From Spirochaetales bacterium (GTDB lineage Bacteria; Spirochaetota; Spirochaetia; DSM-27196; PWMO01), in the NCBI GenBank assembly GCA_007130025.1, contig SLTF01000376.1:1-7337 (forward strand): a stretch of 7,337 nucleotides of DNA, read 5' to 3'. The position numbers and the translations under genes are program-made. The notes under the pieces are model-generated. The model was not told the DNA's origin. It saw nothing but the letters and a program-made list of their open reading frames with translations, and did no database searches. Shown piece by piece: positions 1 to 5,954 of this stretch. Each line of letters opens with the position of its first letter. Position 1 is the stretch's first letter.

Positions 1-1087
1 GATCGCCAACTGAGCGGGAAACCAGCTCTACAAGCCGGGGGCTCCGCTCGGCGACCGGGCCGCCGAGAATGATGAGCTGCGGATTGAACAGGTTGATAAG
101 GTTTGCCACCGCGACGGTGAGGTACTCAGCGACGGTTTCCACGACGGAGATCGCGACACGGTCACCGTTTTCGGCGGCATCGAGGACCTGGAACGCGGTC
201 AACGTCTCCGGGTGATGACCGCACATCTCGGCCAGCGCGCTCTCGGGATTCCTGCGCAGCTCGGCGCGCGCGCCGGACGCGATCGCCCGCTCGGAAATCA
301 GCTCCTGCAGACACCCACGGTTCCCGCACTCGCAGCGAGGGCCGTCAGGAACAATGGTCACGTGCCCGAGTTCGCCGGCCGAGGAGTTTGCCCCGAGAAA
401 TAGTCGACCCTGCTGAACAATTCCCGCCGATACCCCTGTCCCGATGGAGATGAAGATCAGGTTGTCCACCGCTCTGCCGGCAATATGCCAGTACGCTGCA
501 AGAGCCGCGGCCTTGCTGCGATTCACCACCGCACAGGGAAAGCCGGTTCTGGCTGTGATCCGTTCGCCGATTGCTATATCTCGCCAACCAAGATCGGTAG
601 CACTCTTGACGACACCGCACGAGACGTCAACGAGACCGGGAGGACCAATACCAATCAGCGGAAGCATCCGGTGCGGATCAAGCCGTCTGCGCAGCCGTTC
701 GACGCAGTCGCCAAGGCCGCGTATGGCGGCGTCGGCATCGGATGTCCCCAGATCGACCCGCTCGCGATCGATCACCTCGCCCGCGAGGTTGGTGGCAACG
801 ACGTGCCATCGATAGTCGTAGAGGCTCGCGCCGATCGCGTATGCCGCCGACCGGTTCTGTCGAAGGAGCATTGGTGGCCGGCCGCCACGGCTGTCTCCGG
901 CACCAACCTCGCAGACGAGCCCTTTCTGAATCATATCGTCGATGACCACCGCGATGGTCGCGCGGCTCAAGCCGGACGCATCGGCGAGCTGCGGGCGCGA
1001 CATCACCGACCTCCCGACGAGGAGTTCGTACACCCGCGCTCGAGTGGCTTCGCGTGCGGGAAGATGTGCCGATATCGACGCTACCAC
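1..1087 (-). CDS. ROK-family transcriptional repressor (NagC/Mlc/XylR-like), C-terminus cut by window edge
   Basis: The minus-strand frame stays open from an in-frame TAA just upstream of 1123 down to base 1, so roughly the last 30-40 residues of a usual ~400-residue protein are missing. Numbering from a GTG at 1087, residues ~19-60 form a winged helix-turn-helix (SRPQLADASGLSRATIAVV), followed by the wing GGRPP (68-72). The remainder is a ROK domain with GELGH (His242) and the zinc-type motif CxCGxxGC (Cys252, Cys254, Cys259). The ATP-binding DxGxT element is degenerate (GASLYDYRW, 86-94). The catalytic Asp that follows Asn in ROK kinases is Arg190 (VVNRSKAAAL). It therefore looks like a DNA-binding sugar sensor and not a kinase. 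It is transcribed away from the enolase/TTT genes and is their likely regulator (inference). The start is uncertain: TTG at 1123 and GTG at 1087 or 1033 are in frame, and none has a clear Shine-Dalgarno sequence. GTG 1087 is preferred because of the promoter at 1095-1123. Confidence 0.9.
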   Translation of the reverse strand, partial: MVASISAHLPAREATRARVYELLVGRSVMSRPQLADASGLSRATIAVVIDDMIQKGLVCEVGAGDSRGGRPPMLLRQNRSAAYAIGASLYDYRWHVVATNLAGEVIDRERVDLGTSDADAAIRGLGDCVERLRRRLDPHRMLPLIGIGPPGLVDVSCGVVKSATDLGWRDIAIGERITARTGFPCAVVNRSKAAALAAYWHIAGRAVDNLIFISIGTGVSAGIVQQGRLFLGANSSAGELGHVTIVPDGPRCECGNRGCLQELISERAIASGARAELRRNPESALAEMCGHHPETLTAFQVLDAAENGDRVAISVVETVAEYLTVAVANLINLFNPQLIILGGPVAERSPRLVELVSRSVGD

Positions 1088-1094
1088 GCAGAAG

Positions 1095-1123
1095 AGTCTA
1101 CACGCAGATACACCTTTTGACAA
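1095..1123 (-). promoter_or_regulatory. Putative promoter of the ROK regulator gene
   Basis: Read on the minus strand, TTGTCA (1123-1118, five of six matches to TTGACA) is followed by 17 bp and then TAGACT (1100-1095, four of six matches to TATAAT). AT-rich sequence lies directly upstream (1124-1132). Transcription would start near 1088, almost exactly at the in-frame GTG at 1087, implying an mRNA with little or no leader. This is a motif match only. The -10 is imperfect, so this call is weaker than the rightward promoter. Confidence 0.4.
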
Positions 1124-1210
1124 TTAATATTGGAAGAAAGGGTGAGTTGTCGCTGGAATTGGCTGTTTGATCGATGATAGCGGCGTTCTCATTACACTTT
1201 GTCTTTTTGT

Positions 1211-1239
1211 TTGACAAAGTACGCGTTTGGGCCTAGAAT
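1211..1239 (+). promoter_or_regulatory. Strong sigma-70-type promoter for the enolase/TTT operon
   Basis: TTGACA (1211-1216) is a perfect -35. After an optimal 17-bp spacer comes TAGAAT (1234-1239), five of six matches to the consensus -10. Only nine bases separate the -10 from the ATG at 1249, so the expected start point (about 1245-1247) falls two to four bases before the start codon. There is no room for a Shine-Dalgarno sequence, so translation from this promoter would be essentially leaderless. The -35 lies inside the candidate operator palindrome. Confidence 0.75.
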
Positions 1240-1248
1240 CGTAACCAC

Positions 1249-2628
1249 ATGACCATCGCACCAGGACTCGACACCGATATCTCCGTCACGGACACAGCGC
1301 TCTATTTCTTGCCGGTGCAGTGCGAGGTGCCGCTGACGTTTGGCAGCGGATCGGTGGCGTCCATCACCTGTGCCCGCGTCTCGGTGACCATCGCGACCAA
1401 AGGTGGAACGGTGGCGACCGGATGGGGTGAAGTTCCGCTGAACGGGGTGTGGGCGTGGCCTACCGCAGATTCCGATGCTGATCGGGAGCAGGTGTTGCGA
1501 ACCGTGTGCATCGATATCGCCAGGGCGCTTCGGGAGTGCCGGTTTTGCGGCCATCCCTTCGAGGTATCCAGACGCTTCATGCGCGATGTTCTTCCGCACG
1601 TGATCAGCGGTGGGGTCGGTGCGGTCGCCCGGCAGGAGATTCCTGGTACCGTAGCACTCCTTTGCATGACCCCGTTCGATCTGGCGCTGTACGATGCGTT
1701 CGGGAGAGTGCACAATCTGCCGGCCATCGAAACGCTCGGTCGAAACCTCATGACGGGGGACCTTTCGGCGTGGATCGAGGACGATGATCGAGAGTGGGCT
1801 TCCGGCGTCTATCTTCGAGACGTTCTTGTGCCGCAACCGAAGACGAAGTTGCCGGTCTGGCATCTGGTCGGGGCCTCTGACCCGCTTGAGGACCAGGAAC
1901 ACCCGCCGCCCTCGTGGTCTCTTGGAGAGTGGATCCAACGTGACGGGATTCAGGCGTTGAAGGTCAAACTGCTCGGATGCGACATCGAAACCGATGCGCA
2001 GCGCTACGCGCGCGTGTTCAGCATTGGCTCGGCATTCGGTGTGCGCACCTACAGTCTCGATCTCAACGCTACCCCGTCTGAAGAAGACTACGTCGTTCGT
2101 CTGTTCGACCGCCTCGAAACCTTGACTCCGGATGGGTTCGCCCGGATTGCCCTTGTGGAGGAACCGTTTCCGCCGGATCGGTTTCTCGACCGTGTTCTCG
2201 TCCGGGAGGTCGCCCGGCGCAAGTCGCTCTTCATGGACGAAAATGCGATTGGATGGCGCCAGGTGCGACTCGGCCACCAGGCAGGGTGGAGCGGTGTAGC
2301 GCTCAAGACGTGCAAGACGTTGACCGAGTCACTGTGTTCGCTTGCATGGGCTCGGCGGCATGACATGCCCGTGGTGGTTCAGGACCTCACCAACCCGATG
2401 CTGGCGCAGCTGACCCATCTCTGGTTTGCCTCGTACGTCGACCGCGGGCACGGAGTGGAGTCCAATGCAATGCAGTTCTACCCCGGCGCATCCGGTCCTG
2501 AAGCGGTGGTACATCCCGGGGCGTATCGCCGCCGCAACGGTTTGATCGACATCTCAAGCCTGCGCGGGCCGGGTTTTGGGTATCGGCTCGAGGAGATCAA
2601 TCGCGAGTTGCCACAGCGGGCGGCGTGA
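1249..2628 (+). CDS. Enolase-superfamily enzyme, muconate lactonizing enzyme-like (mandelate racemase/MLE family)
   Basis: The protein has 459 residues, longer than the usual 350-400 for the family. The N-terminal capping domain ends with a family-typical helix (TPFDLALYDAFG, 141-152). The barrel carries the expected catalytic set: KxK (Lys238, Lys240), metal ligands Asp271 (LDLN) and Glu304 (VEEP), a third acidic site Asp330/Glu331 (MDENA), and Lys353 (GVALK) about 22 residues later. A lysine on each side of the metal is the muconate lactonizing/dipeptide epimerase arrangement; mandelate racemase has a His-Asp pair instead. These enzymes abstract the proton alpha to a carboxylate using Mg2+, then epimerise, cycloisomerise or dehydrate. 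About 35-40 extra residues lie between the cap helix and KxK (~166-232). The usual ES-type motif near the end is replaced by QDLTNP (378-383). The exact reaction is unknown. It is the first gene of the rightward operon and probably acts on the transporter's cargo. The ATG has no Shine-Dalgarno sequence and lies just after the promoter. Confidence 0.88.
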   Translation: MTIAPGLDTDISVTDTALYFLPVQCEVPLTFGSGSVASITCARVSVTIATKGGTVATGWGEVPLNGVWAWPTADSDADREQVLRTVCIDIARALRECRFCGHPFEVSRRFMRDVLPHVISGGVGAVARQEIPGTVALLCMTPFDLALYDAFGRVHNLPAIETLGRNLMTGDLSAWIEDDDREWASGVYLRDVLVPQPKTKLPVWHLVGASDPLEDQEHPPPSWSLGEWIQRDGIQALKVKLLGCDIETDAQRYARVFSIGSAFGVRTYSLDLNATPSEEDYVVRLFDRLETLTPDGFARIALVEEPFPPDRFLDRVLVREVARRKSLFMDENAIGWRQVRLGHQAGWSGVALKTCKTLTESLCSLAWARRHDMPVVVQDLTNPMLAQLTHLWFASYVDRGHGVESNAMQFYPGASGPEAVVHPGAYRRRNGLIDISSLRGPGFGYRLEEINRELPQRAA

Positions 2629-2629
2629 A

Positions 2630-2651
2630 CGAAGCGGACGGCACCGTTTCG
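2630..2651 (+). other. RNA stem-loop directly after the enolase stop codon
   Basis: CGAAGCGG (2630-2637) pairs with CCGTTTCG (2644-2651) to give an 8-bp stem with one G-U pair and a 6-base loop. It begins two bases after the stop codon and has no T-run behind it, so it is not a standard intrinsic terminator. It could protect the 3' end of a processed enolase transcript or be a weak pause site. It may be chance in GC-rich sequence. Confidence 0.35.
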
Positions 2652-2680
2652 CAGAGAGGATCTACACAGGGGAATGGAAC

Positions 2681-2698
2681 ACGTCGCGTACGCGGCGT
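2681..2698 (+). repeat. Palindrome upstream of tctC
   Basis: CGCGTACGCG (2685-2694) is a perfect 10-bp palindrome. With one T-G wobble the symmetry extends to 2681-2698 (ACGTCGCGT / ACGCGGCGT). As RNA it would form a 7-bp stem with a GUAC loop. As DNA it could be a protein site. It lies 32 bp before the tctC start and leaves the ribosome binding site free. No convincing promoter is visible in 2629-2729, so tctC is probably transcribed from the promoter at 1211. Confidence 0.35.
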
Positions 2699-2729
2699 GA
2701 CCAGAATACACAGAGCAGGGAGGTAAGAC

Positions 2730-3761
2730 ATGAAACGAATCATGCTCGTTTCGCTCGCGTTGGTTTCCATCGCGGGATTGGCATTCGCGGCAGGGGCACA
2801 GCAGGCTGCGACAGCGGGAGAGTACAGTTGGCAGCCCAACCGGCCGATCAACCTGATCGTGCCATGGGGTGCCGGTGGGTCAACCGACCGGTCCGCACGG
2901 GCTACGGCGGCAATCGTTGAAGAGCAGCTCGGTGTGAGCATCGTGGTGGTCAACCAGGGCGGAGCCTCGGGATCGCTGGGAACCAAGGCCGCAATGGACG
3001 CGCGTCGTGACGGCTACACATGGACGGCCGGTGCGGTCAAGGACCTGGGCGTCTACAAGGTGATGGGTCTTCTCGACACCACCCTCGACGACTGGCATCT
3101 CTACCTGAACGTCGCGATGCCGAACGTGATCTCGGTGCGTGCCGATTCGCCCTATCAGACGTTCGACGATCTGTTGCAGGCGTTCCGCGCACGCCCCGGC
3201 CAGGTCACCGTTGCCACCGCCGGAGTCAACTCCGCCGGTCATACGGCGATGGAGCTGTTGGCAAAGTACACCGGCATCAGCTATCGGCACGTGACCTACG
3301 ATGGGGGCGCTCCGGCGGTTACCGCAACCGTAGCCGGTGAAGCGGAAGTCGTTCCGCAGCTGTCGGTTGAACAGGTGGATATGATTCGAGCAGGACGCCT
3401 GCGGCCGCTCGCGGTGCTCACCACTCAACCGTTGGAAATCGAGGGAGTGGCACAGCCGATACCTCCCATCACCAACTGGGTTTCCGACTTCCAGGCCGCG
3501 CCGATCTACTTTGGTATTTTCGTGCCCCGCGGTGTACCGCAGGAGGTAGTGGATACCCTCGACCGAATCTGGGAACGGCACGTGATTACGTCTGACTCGC
3601 TGCGCAACTGGGCTCGGGAAAACGCCGCCTTCTTTGATCCGGCGTTTGGAGCCGTTGCGGTTGAGAAATCCTTCCCGATGGTGCAAATTGACGCGTGGCT
3701 CAAGTACGACGCCGGCGATGCGGCCGTCAATCCCAATACCGTGGGGATCGCACGCCCATAG
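2730..3761 (+). CDS. tctC: TTT-family periplasmic solute-binding protein (TctC/Bug type)
   Basis: The protein has 343 residues. An N-terminal Sec signal peptide (Lys-Arg at 2-3, hydrophobic core 4-19) has A-x-A cleavage options after Ala20 or Ala23. The mature part opens with the Bug-family hallmark VPWGAGGSTD (44-53; Asp53 usually contacts the ligand). It continues with VNQGGASGSLG (74-84), ARRDGYTW (91-98) and a YDGGAPAVTA loop. Together these define the extracytoplasmic receptor of tripartite tricarboxylate transporters, which bind carboxylates such as citrate, tartrate, terephthalate or sugar acids and deliver them to TctAB. No lipobox cysteine is seen, so it is a free periplasmic protein. 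A strong ribosome binding site, AGGGAGGT (2717-2724), sits five bases before the ATG. The gene is flanked by hairpins, which may allow separate mRNA stability and higher expression than the permease genes (inference). The ligand is not deducible. Confidence 0.94.
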   Translation: MKRIMLVSLALVSIAGLAFAAGAQQAATAGEYSWQPNRPINLIVPWGAGGSTDRSARATAAIVEEQLGVSIVVVNQGGASGSLGTKAAMDARRDGYTWTAGAVKDLGVYKVMGLLDTTLDDWHLYLNVAMPNVISVRADSPYQTFDDLLQAFRARPGQVTVATAGVNSAGHTAMELLAKYTGISYRHVTYDGGAPAVTATVAGEAEVVPQLSVEQVDMIRAGRLRPLAVLTTQPLEIEGVAQPIPPITNWVSDFQAAPIYFGIFVPRGVPQEVVDTLDRIWERHVITSDSLRNWARENAAFFDPAFGAVAVEKSFPMVQIDAWLKYDAGDAAVNPNTVGIARP

Positions 3762-3777
3762 TTTCGGCCAAAGAAAC
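3761..3777 (+). repeat. Small inverted repeat overlapping the end of tctC
   Basis: GTTTC (3761-3765) and GAAAC (3773-3777) could form a 5-bp stem with a 7-base loop, starting at the last base of the tctC stop codon. It is weak alone but lies 18 bases before the much stronger stem at 3796-3822, so the two could form a tandem structured spacer. Confidence 0.25.
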
Positions 3778-3795
3778 GTTACTCACTGGTATCCA

Positions 3796-3829
3796 GCACC
3801 GTCTGCGACATGCGGGCGGTGCGTATTTT
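3796..3829 (+). terminator. Strong stem-loop between tctC and tctB, possible partial terminator or mRNA stabiliser
   Basis: GCACCGTCTGC (3796-3806) pairs with GCGGGCGGTGC (3812-3822) over 11 bp, including two G-U wobbles, around a 5-base loop (GACAT). A short T-rich tail follows (TATTTT, 3824-3829). The tail is too broken for a fully efficient intrinsic terminator in an operon that continues, so partial readthrough or protection of the tctC 3' end is more likely. The stem ends 14 bases before the tctB ribosome binding site and leaves it accessible. Confidence 0.55.
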
Positions 3830-3848
3830 CCCCGACAAGGAGTTCACC

Positions 3849-4394
3849 ATGTCTGATGCGCAGCCGCGCCAGACGCCACGACCAGGGCAGGTCATGCCGC
3901 GGGCAGACTTTGTGACTGGGGTTTTTTTACTGGCGTTCAGCATTGCCATCGTTGTTCTTTCCGTACAGATGCCCCGGCTCGAGCATCGCGGAATCAACCC
4001 GTACACCATCCCGGGCATTGTGCCGGGACTGCTCGGCGTTGCCCTCACCGTTATGAGCGTCAGCCTCGTCGTACGATCGATCCGGCACGGTGGATATCGT
4101 ATCGCGATCGGTATGGAACAGACCGCAGGCGTCGCTCGAAAACCCGAGGTGTGGCGGGCGGTCGTAACCGCGGTGTTCTGTCTGTTCTATGCCCTCGCGC
4201 TGGTTGGTAGAATCTGGTATCCCGCGGCAACGTTCCTGTTTGTGCTCGTGTTCATCGTACTGTTTGAGTACCGTTTTGACCGTCCGTTTCGCGCTCAGTG
4301 GGGAACGGTTGCTTTTGCCACGGTTGAAGCGCTCCTTACCGCAGCGGTGGTTTCGGCGGTGTTTCGGTACCTCTTCCTGGTCCGGCTCCCATAG
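3849..4394 (+). CDS. tctB: TTT-family transporter, small membrane subunit TctB
   Basis: The protein has 181 residues. Hydrophobic segments fall at about 21-40, 54-76, 102-120, 123-140 and 151-178. The TctB-like pattern is IWYPAATFLFVLVF (122-135) followed by an acidic/basic loop. TctB is the poorly conserved small integral-membrane partner of TctA and is required for uptake with the TctC receptor. The start is set at 3849 because AAGGAG (3837-3842) stands six bases before it. An in-frame ATG at 3810 would add 13 residues, but it lies inside the hairpin at 3796-3822 and has no ribosome binding site. The gene lies 87 bp after tctC and 12 bp before tctA. A T7 run (3922-3928) near the start of the first membrane segment includes a TTA leucine codon, which looks rare here. 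Identification rests on topology, size and position between tctC and tctA. Confidence 0.88.
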   Translation: MSDAQPRQTPRPGQVMPRADFVTGVFLLAFSIAIVVLSVQMPRLEHRGINPYTIPGIVPGLLGVALTVMSVSLVVRSIRHGGYRIAIGMEQTAGVARKPEVWRAVVTAVFCLFYALALVGRIWYPAATFLFVLVFIVLFEYRFDRPFRAQWGTVAFATVEALLTAAVVSAVFRYLFLVRLP

Positions 4395-4406
4395 GAGGCA
4401 TGTACA

Positions 4407-5954
4407 ATGATTGACGGACTTCGCATGCTCGGGATCGGAATCGGCGAGTTTCTCACCATCGGTTCGCTGTTCTCGGTGCTGTGGGCAACACAGCTCGGAA
4501 TCATCGTGGGAATGCTTCCAGGGCTCACCGCCACCATGGGCATTGCCCTGATGACGACGCTGACCTTCCGATTGCCACCGGGCAACGCGGTACTCATTCT
4601 GATCTGCATGTACATCGGCGCGATCTACGGCGGGAGCCGCAGCGCCATTCTGCTCAATATTCCCGGCACGCCGGCGAACGCGGCTACCGCTCTCGACGGC
4701 CATCCGCTTGCCCGTCAGGGTAAGGCAGGTCAGGCGATTGGGCTCGCAACCACCGGCTCGTTTCTGGGGTCGGTGATCGGTATGTTGATGCTCGCGCTGT
4801 TCACCCCGGTAATCGGCAATTTCGCACTGAACTTCCAATCGTTTGAGTTTTTCTGGCTCGCCATTTTTGGCGTGGTCATCAGCGGGACACTCACGGCTCC
4901 CAAGGATCCCCTGAAGGGCTGGATCTCCGGGTTTCTGGGGCTGATGATCGCGATGGTGGGAATGGAGGGGATCCACGCCCACGTGCGGTTCACCTTCGGC
5001 ATCGTCGATCTCTCCGGAGGAATTCGGCTGATCCCGGCGATGGTTGGTGCCTTCGGGTTCGCCGAAGTCATCATGATGATGAAGCACGTGAGGGTCGAAG
5101 TCATCAAGTCCGAGATTACCCGCGTCATCCCTCGCCTGAAGGACTTTGCGAAGTACTGGAAGACCATCATCCGTTCGGGTTTGATTGGAACCTTCGTGGG
5201 GGCAATTCCGGGGGTGGGTGAAGACATCGGTGCCTGGGTGAGTTACGACTTCGCAAGGCGGTCGAGTAAGGAAGCCGATCAGTTTGGGAAAGGGAGCGTC
5301 GAAGGCCTGATAGCGGCCGAAGCCGGGAACAACGCGGCGGTTGGTGGCGCAATCATCCCGGTGCTGGCGTTGGCGATACCCGGCTCGGCACCCGCTGCCG
5401 TGCTGCTCGCTGCAATGTTCATCCACGGCGTGCGTCCGGGGCCGCTCATCATGATTGAGAACCCGCAGTTCGTCTATTCGGTTGTCGCGATGTTCCTTCT
5501 GGCAACAACAGCGATGTTTGTGCTGGGGCTGTCGATGGTGCGAGTTCTGGTGAAGGTGCTGGAGATCCCCCGCACCAAACTGATGCCGGTGGTGTTTGTG
5601 CTCTGCGTGATCGGCGCGTACGCGGTGGAGTCGCGGTACTTCGATATCGTGATCATGGCAGCGTTTGGCCTGCTGGGATACATCATGCAGGAGATGGACT
5701 ACCCGGTCGCCCCCATGGTCCTGGGGATCATCCTCGGAGACATTCTGGACCGTAACCTCCGGCGCGCATTGGTCATCACCGACGGCGATCTCATGCCGTT
5801 CTTCACCCGGCCCATCTCACTCGTGCTGATTCTGTTCATTCTGCTCAGTCTGGTCGGCAAGACTCGCTGGTTCATGCGCGCTACCTCGGTTGCGAAGGAA
5901 GCAGTGTTTGGGCGGTTTCGGCGATCCAGATCCACCCAGGGAGGTACCCCATGA
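4407..5954 (+). CDS. tctA: TTT-family transporter, large membrane subunit TctA
   Basis: The protein has 515 residues, close to the family's usual ~500, with many hydrophobic segments. The two internally related TctA halves each carry a Gly-Pro-Gly signature: GIIVGMLPGL (31-40) and GTFVGAIPGVGEDIGAW (261-277). Each is followed by its conserved block: GGSRSAILLNIPGTPANAA (75-93) with the LDGHP...GKAGQA region (96-110), and NNAAVGGAIIPVLALAIPG (308-326). This is the ion-coupled permease that accepts solute from TctC. The second half shows GVGED where GAG is more usual, and EAGNN where ESANN is typical; this may mark a substrate subfamily. AGGAGG (4393-4398) lies eight bases before the ATG. The stop overlaps the next start (ATGA, 5951-5954), so the dehydrogenase is translationally coupled. 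The C-terminus ends in a basic cytoplasmic tail. Confidence 0.95.
   Translation: MIDGLRMLGIGIGEFLTIGSLFSVLWATQLGIIVGMLPGLTATMGIALMTTLTFRLPPGNAVLILICMYIGAIYGGSRSAILLNIPGTPANAATALDGHPLARQGKAGQAIGLATTGSFLGSVIGMLMLALFTPVIGNFALNFQSFEFFWLAIFGVVISGTLTAPKDPLKGWISGFLGLMIAMVGMEGIHAHVRFTFGIVDLSGGIRLIPAMVGAFGFAEVIMMMKHVRVEVIKSEITRVIPRLKDFAKYWKTIIRSGLIGTFVGAIPGVGEDIGAWVSYDFARRSSKEADQFGKGSVEGLIAAEAGNNAAVGGAIIPVLALAIPGSAPAAVLLAAMFIHGVRPGPLIMIENPQFVYSVVAMFLLATTAMFVLGLSMVRVLVKVLEIPRTKLMPVVFVLCVIGAYAVESRYFDIVIMAAFGLLGYIMQEMDYPVAPMVLGIILGDILDRNLRRALVITDGDLMPFFTRPISLVLILFILLSLVGKTRWFMRATSVAKEAVFGRFRRSRSTQGGTP

Larger units (their letters stand above)
1088..1248. promoter_or_regulatory. Divergent intergenic control region with repeated GACAA words (candidate ROK operators)
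   Basis: This 161-bp region separates the regulator from the enolase gene. The word TTTGACAA occurs on the plus strand at 1116-1123 and 1210-1217. TTGTC, its inverse core, occurs at 1147-1151 and 1199-1203 (TTTGTC from 1198). The clearest element is a perfect inverted repeat, ACTTTGTC (1196-1203) and GACAAAGT (1213-1220), with a 9-base spacer. Nested inside it is TTTGT-TTG-ACAAA (1206-1218). Both copies of TTTGACAA overlap a predicted -35 box, one per direction, so a protein bound there would block both promoters. Assigning these sites to the neighbouring ROK protein is inference from position. Confidence 0.45.

Noticed and set aside
485..1120. A 211-codon plus-strand open frame opposite the ROK gene
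   Set aside because: The minus-strand frame contains the helix-turn-helix and ROK motifs; the plus-strand product shows none.
1117..1122. TTGACA on the plus strand as a second rightward promoter
   Set aside because: No -10-like hexamer occurs at 16-18 bp downstream. The same bases serve better as the minus-strand TTGTCA -35 or as an operator word.
1192..2277. A 361-codon open frame on the minus strand opposite the enolase gene
   Set aside because: It has no recognisable motifs and is low-complexity in Arg and Gly. The plus strand carries a full set of enolase catalytic residues.
2880..3686. A 268-codon minus-strand open frame opposite tctC
   Set aside because: It is a shadow of the TctC frame, which has a signal peptide and Bug-family motifs throughout.
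3810..3848. Upstream ATG giving a 13-residue longer TctB
   Set aside because: The ATG lies within the 3796-3822 hairpin and has no ribosome binding site. The ATG at 3849 has AAGGAG at ideal spacing.
3927..5426. A 499-codon open frame on the minus strand opposite tctB and tctA
   Set aside because: Its product is rich in His, Arg, Asp and Gln with no domain pattern, and it lies opposite two clear membrane-protein genes. It is a shadow frame of GC-rich coding sequence.
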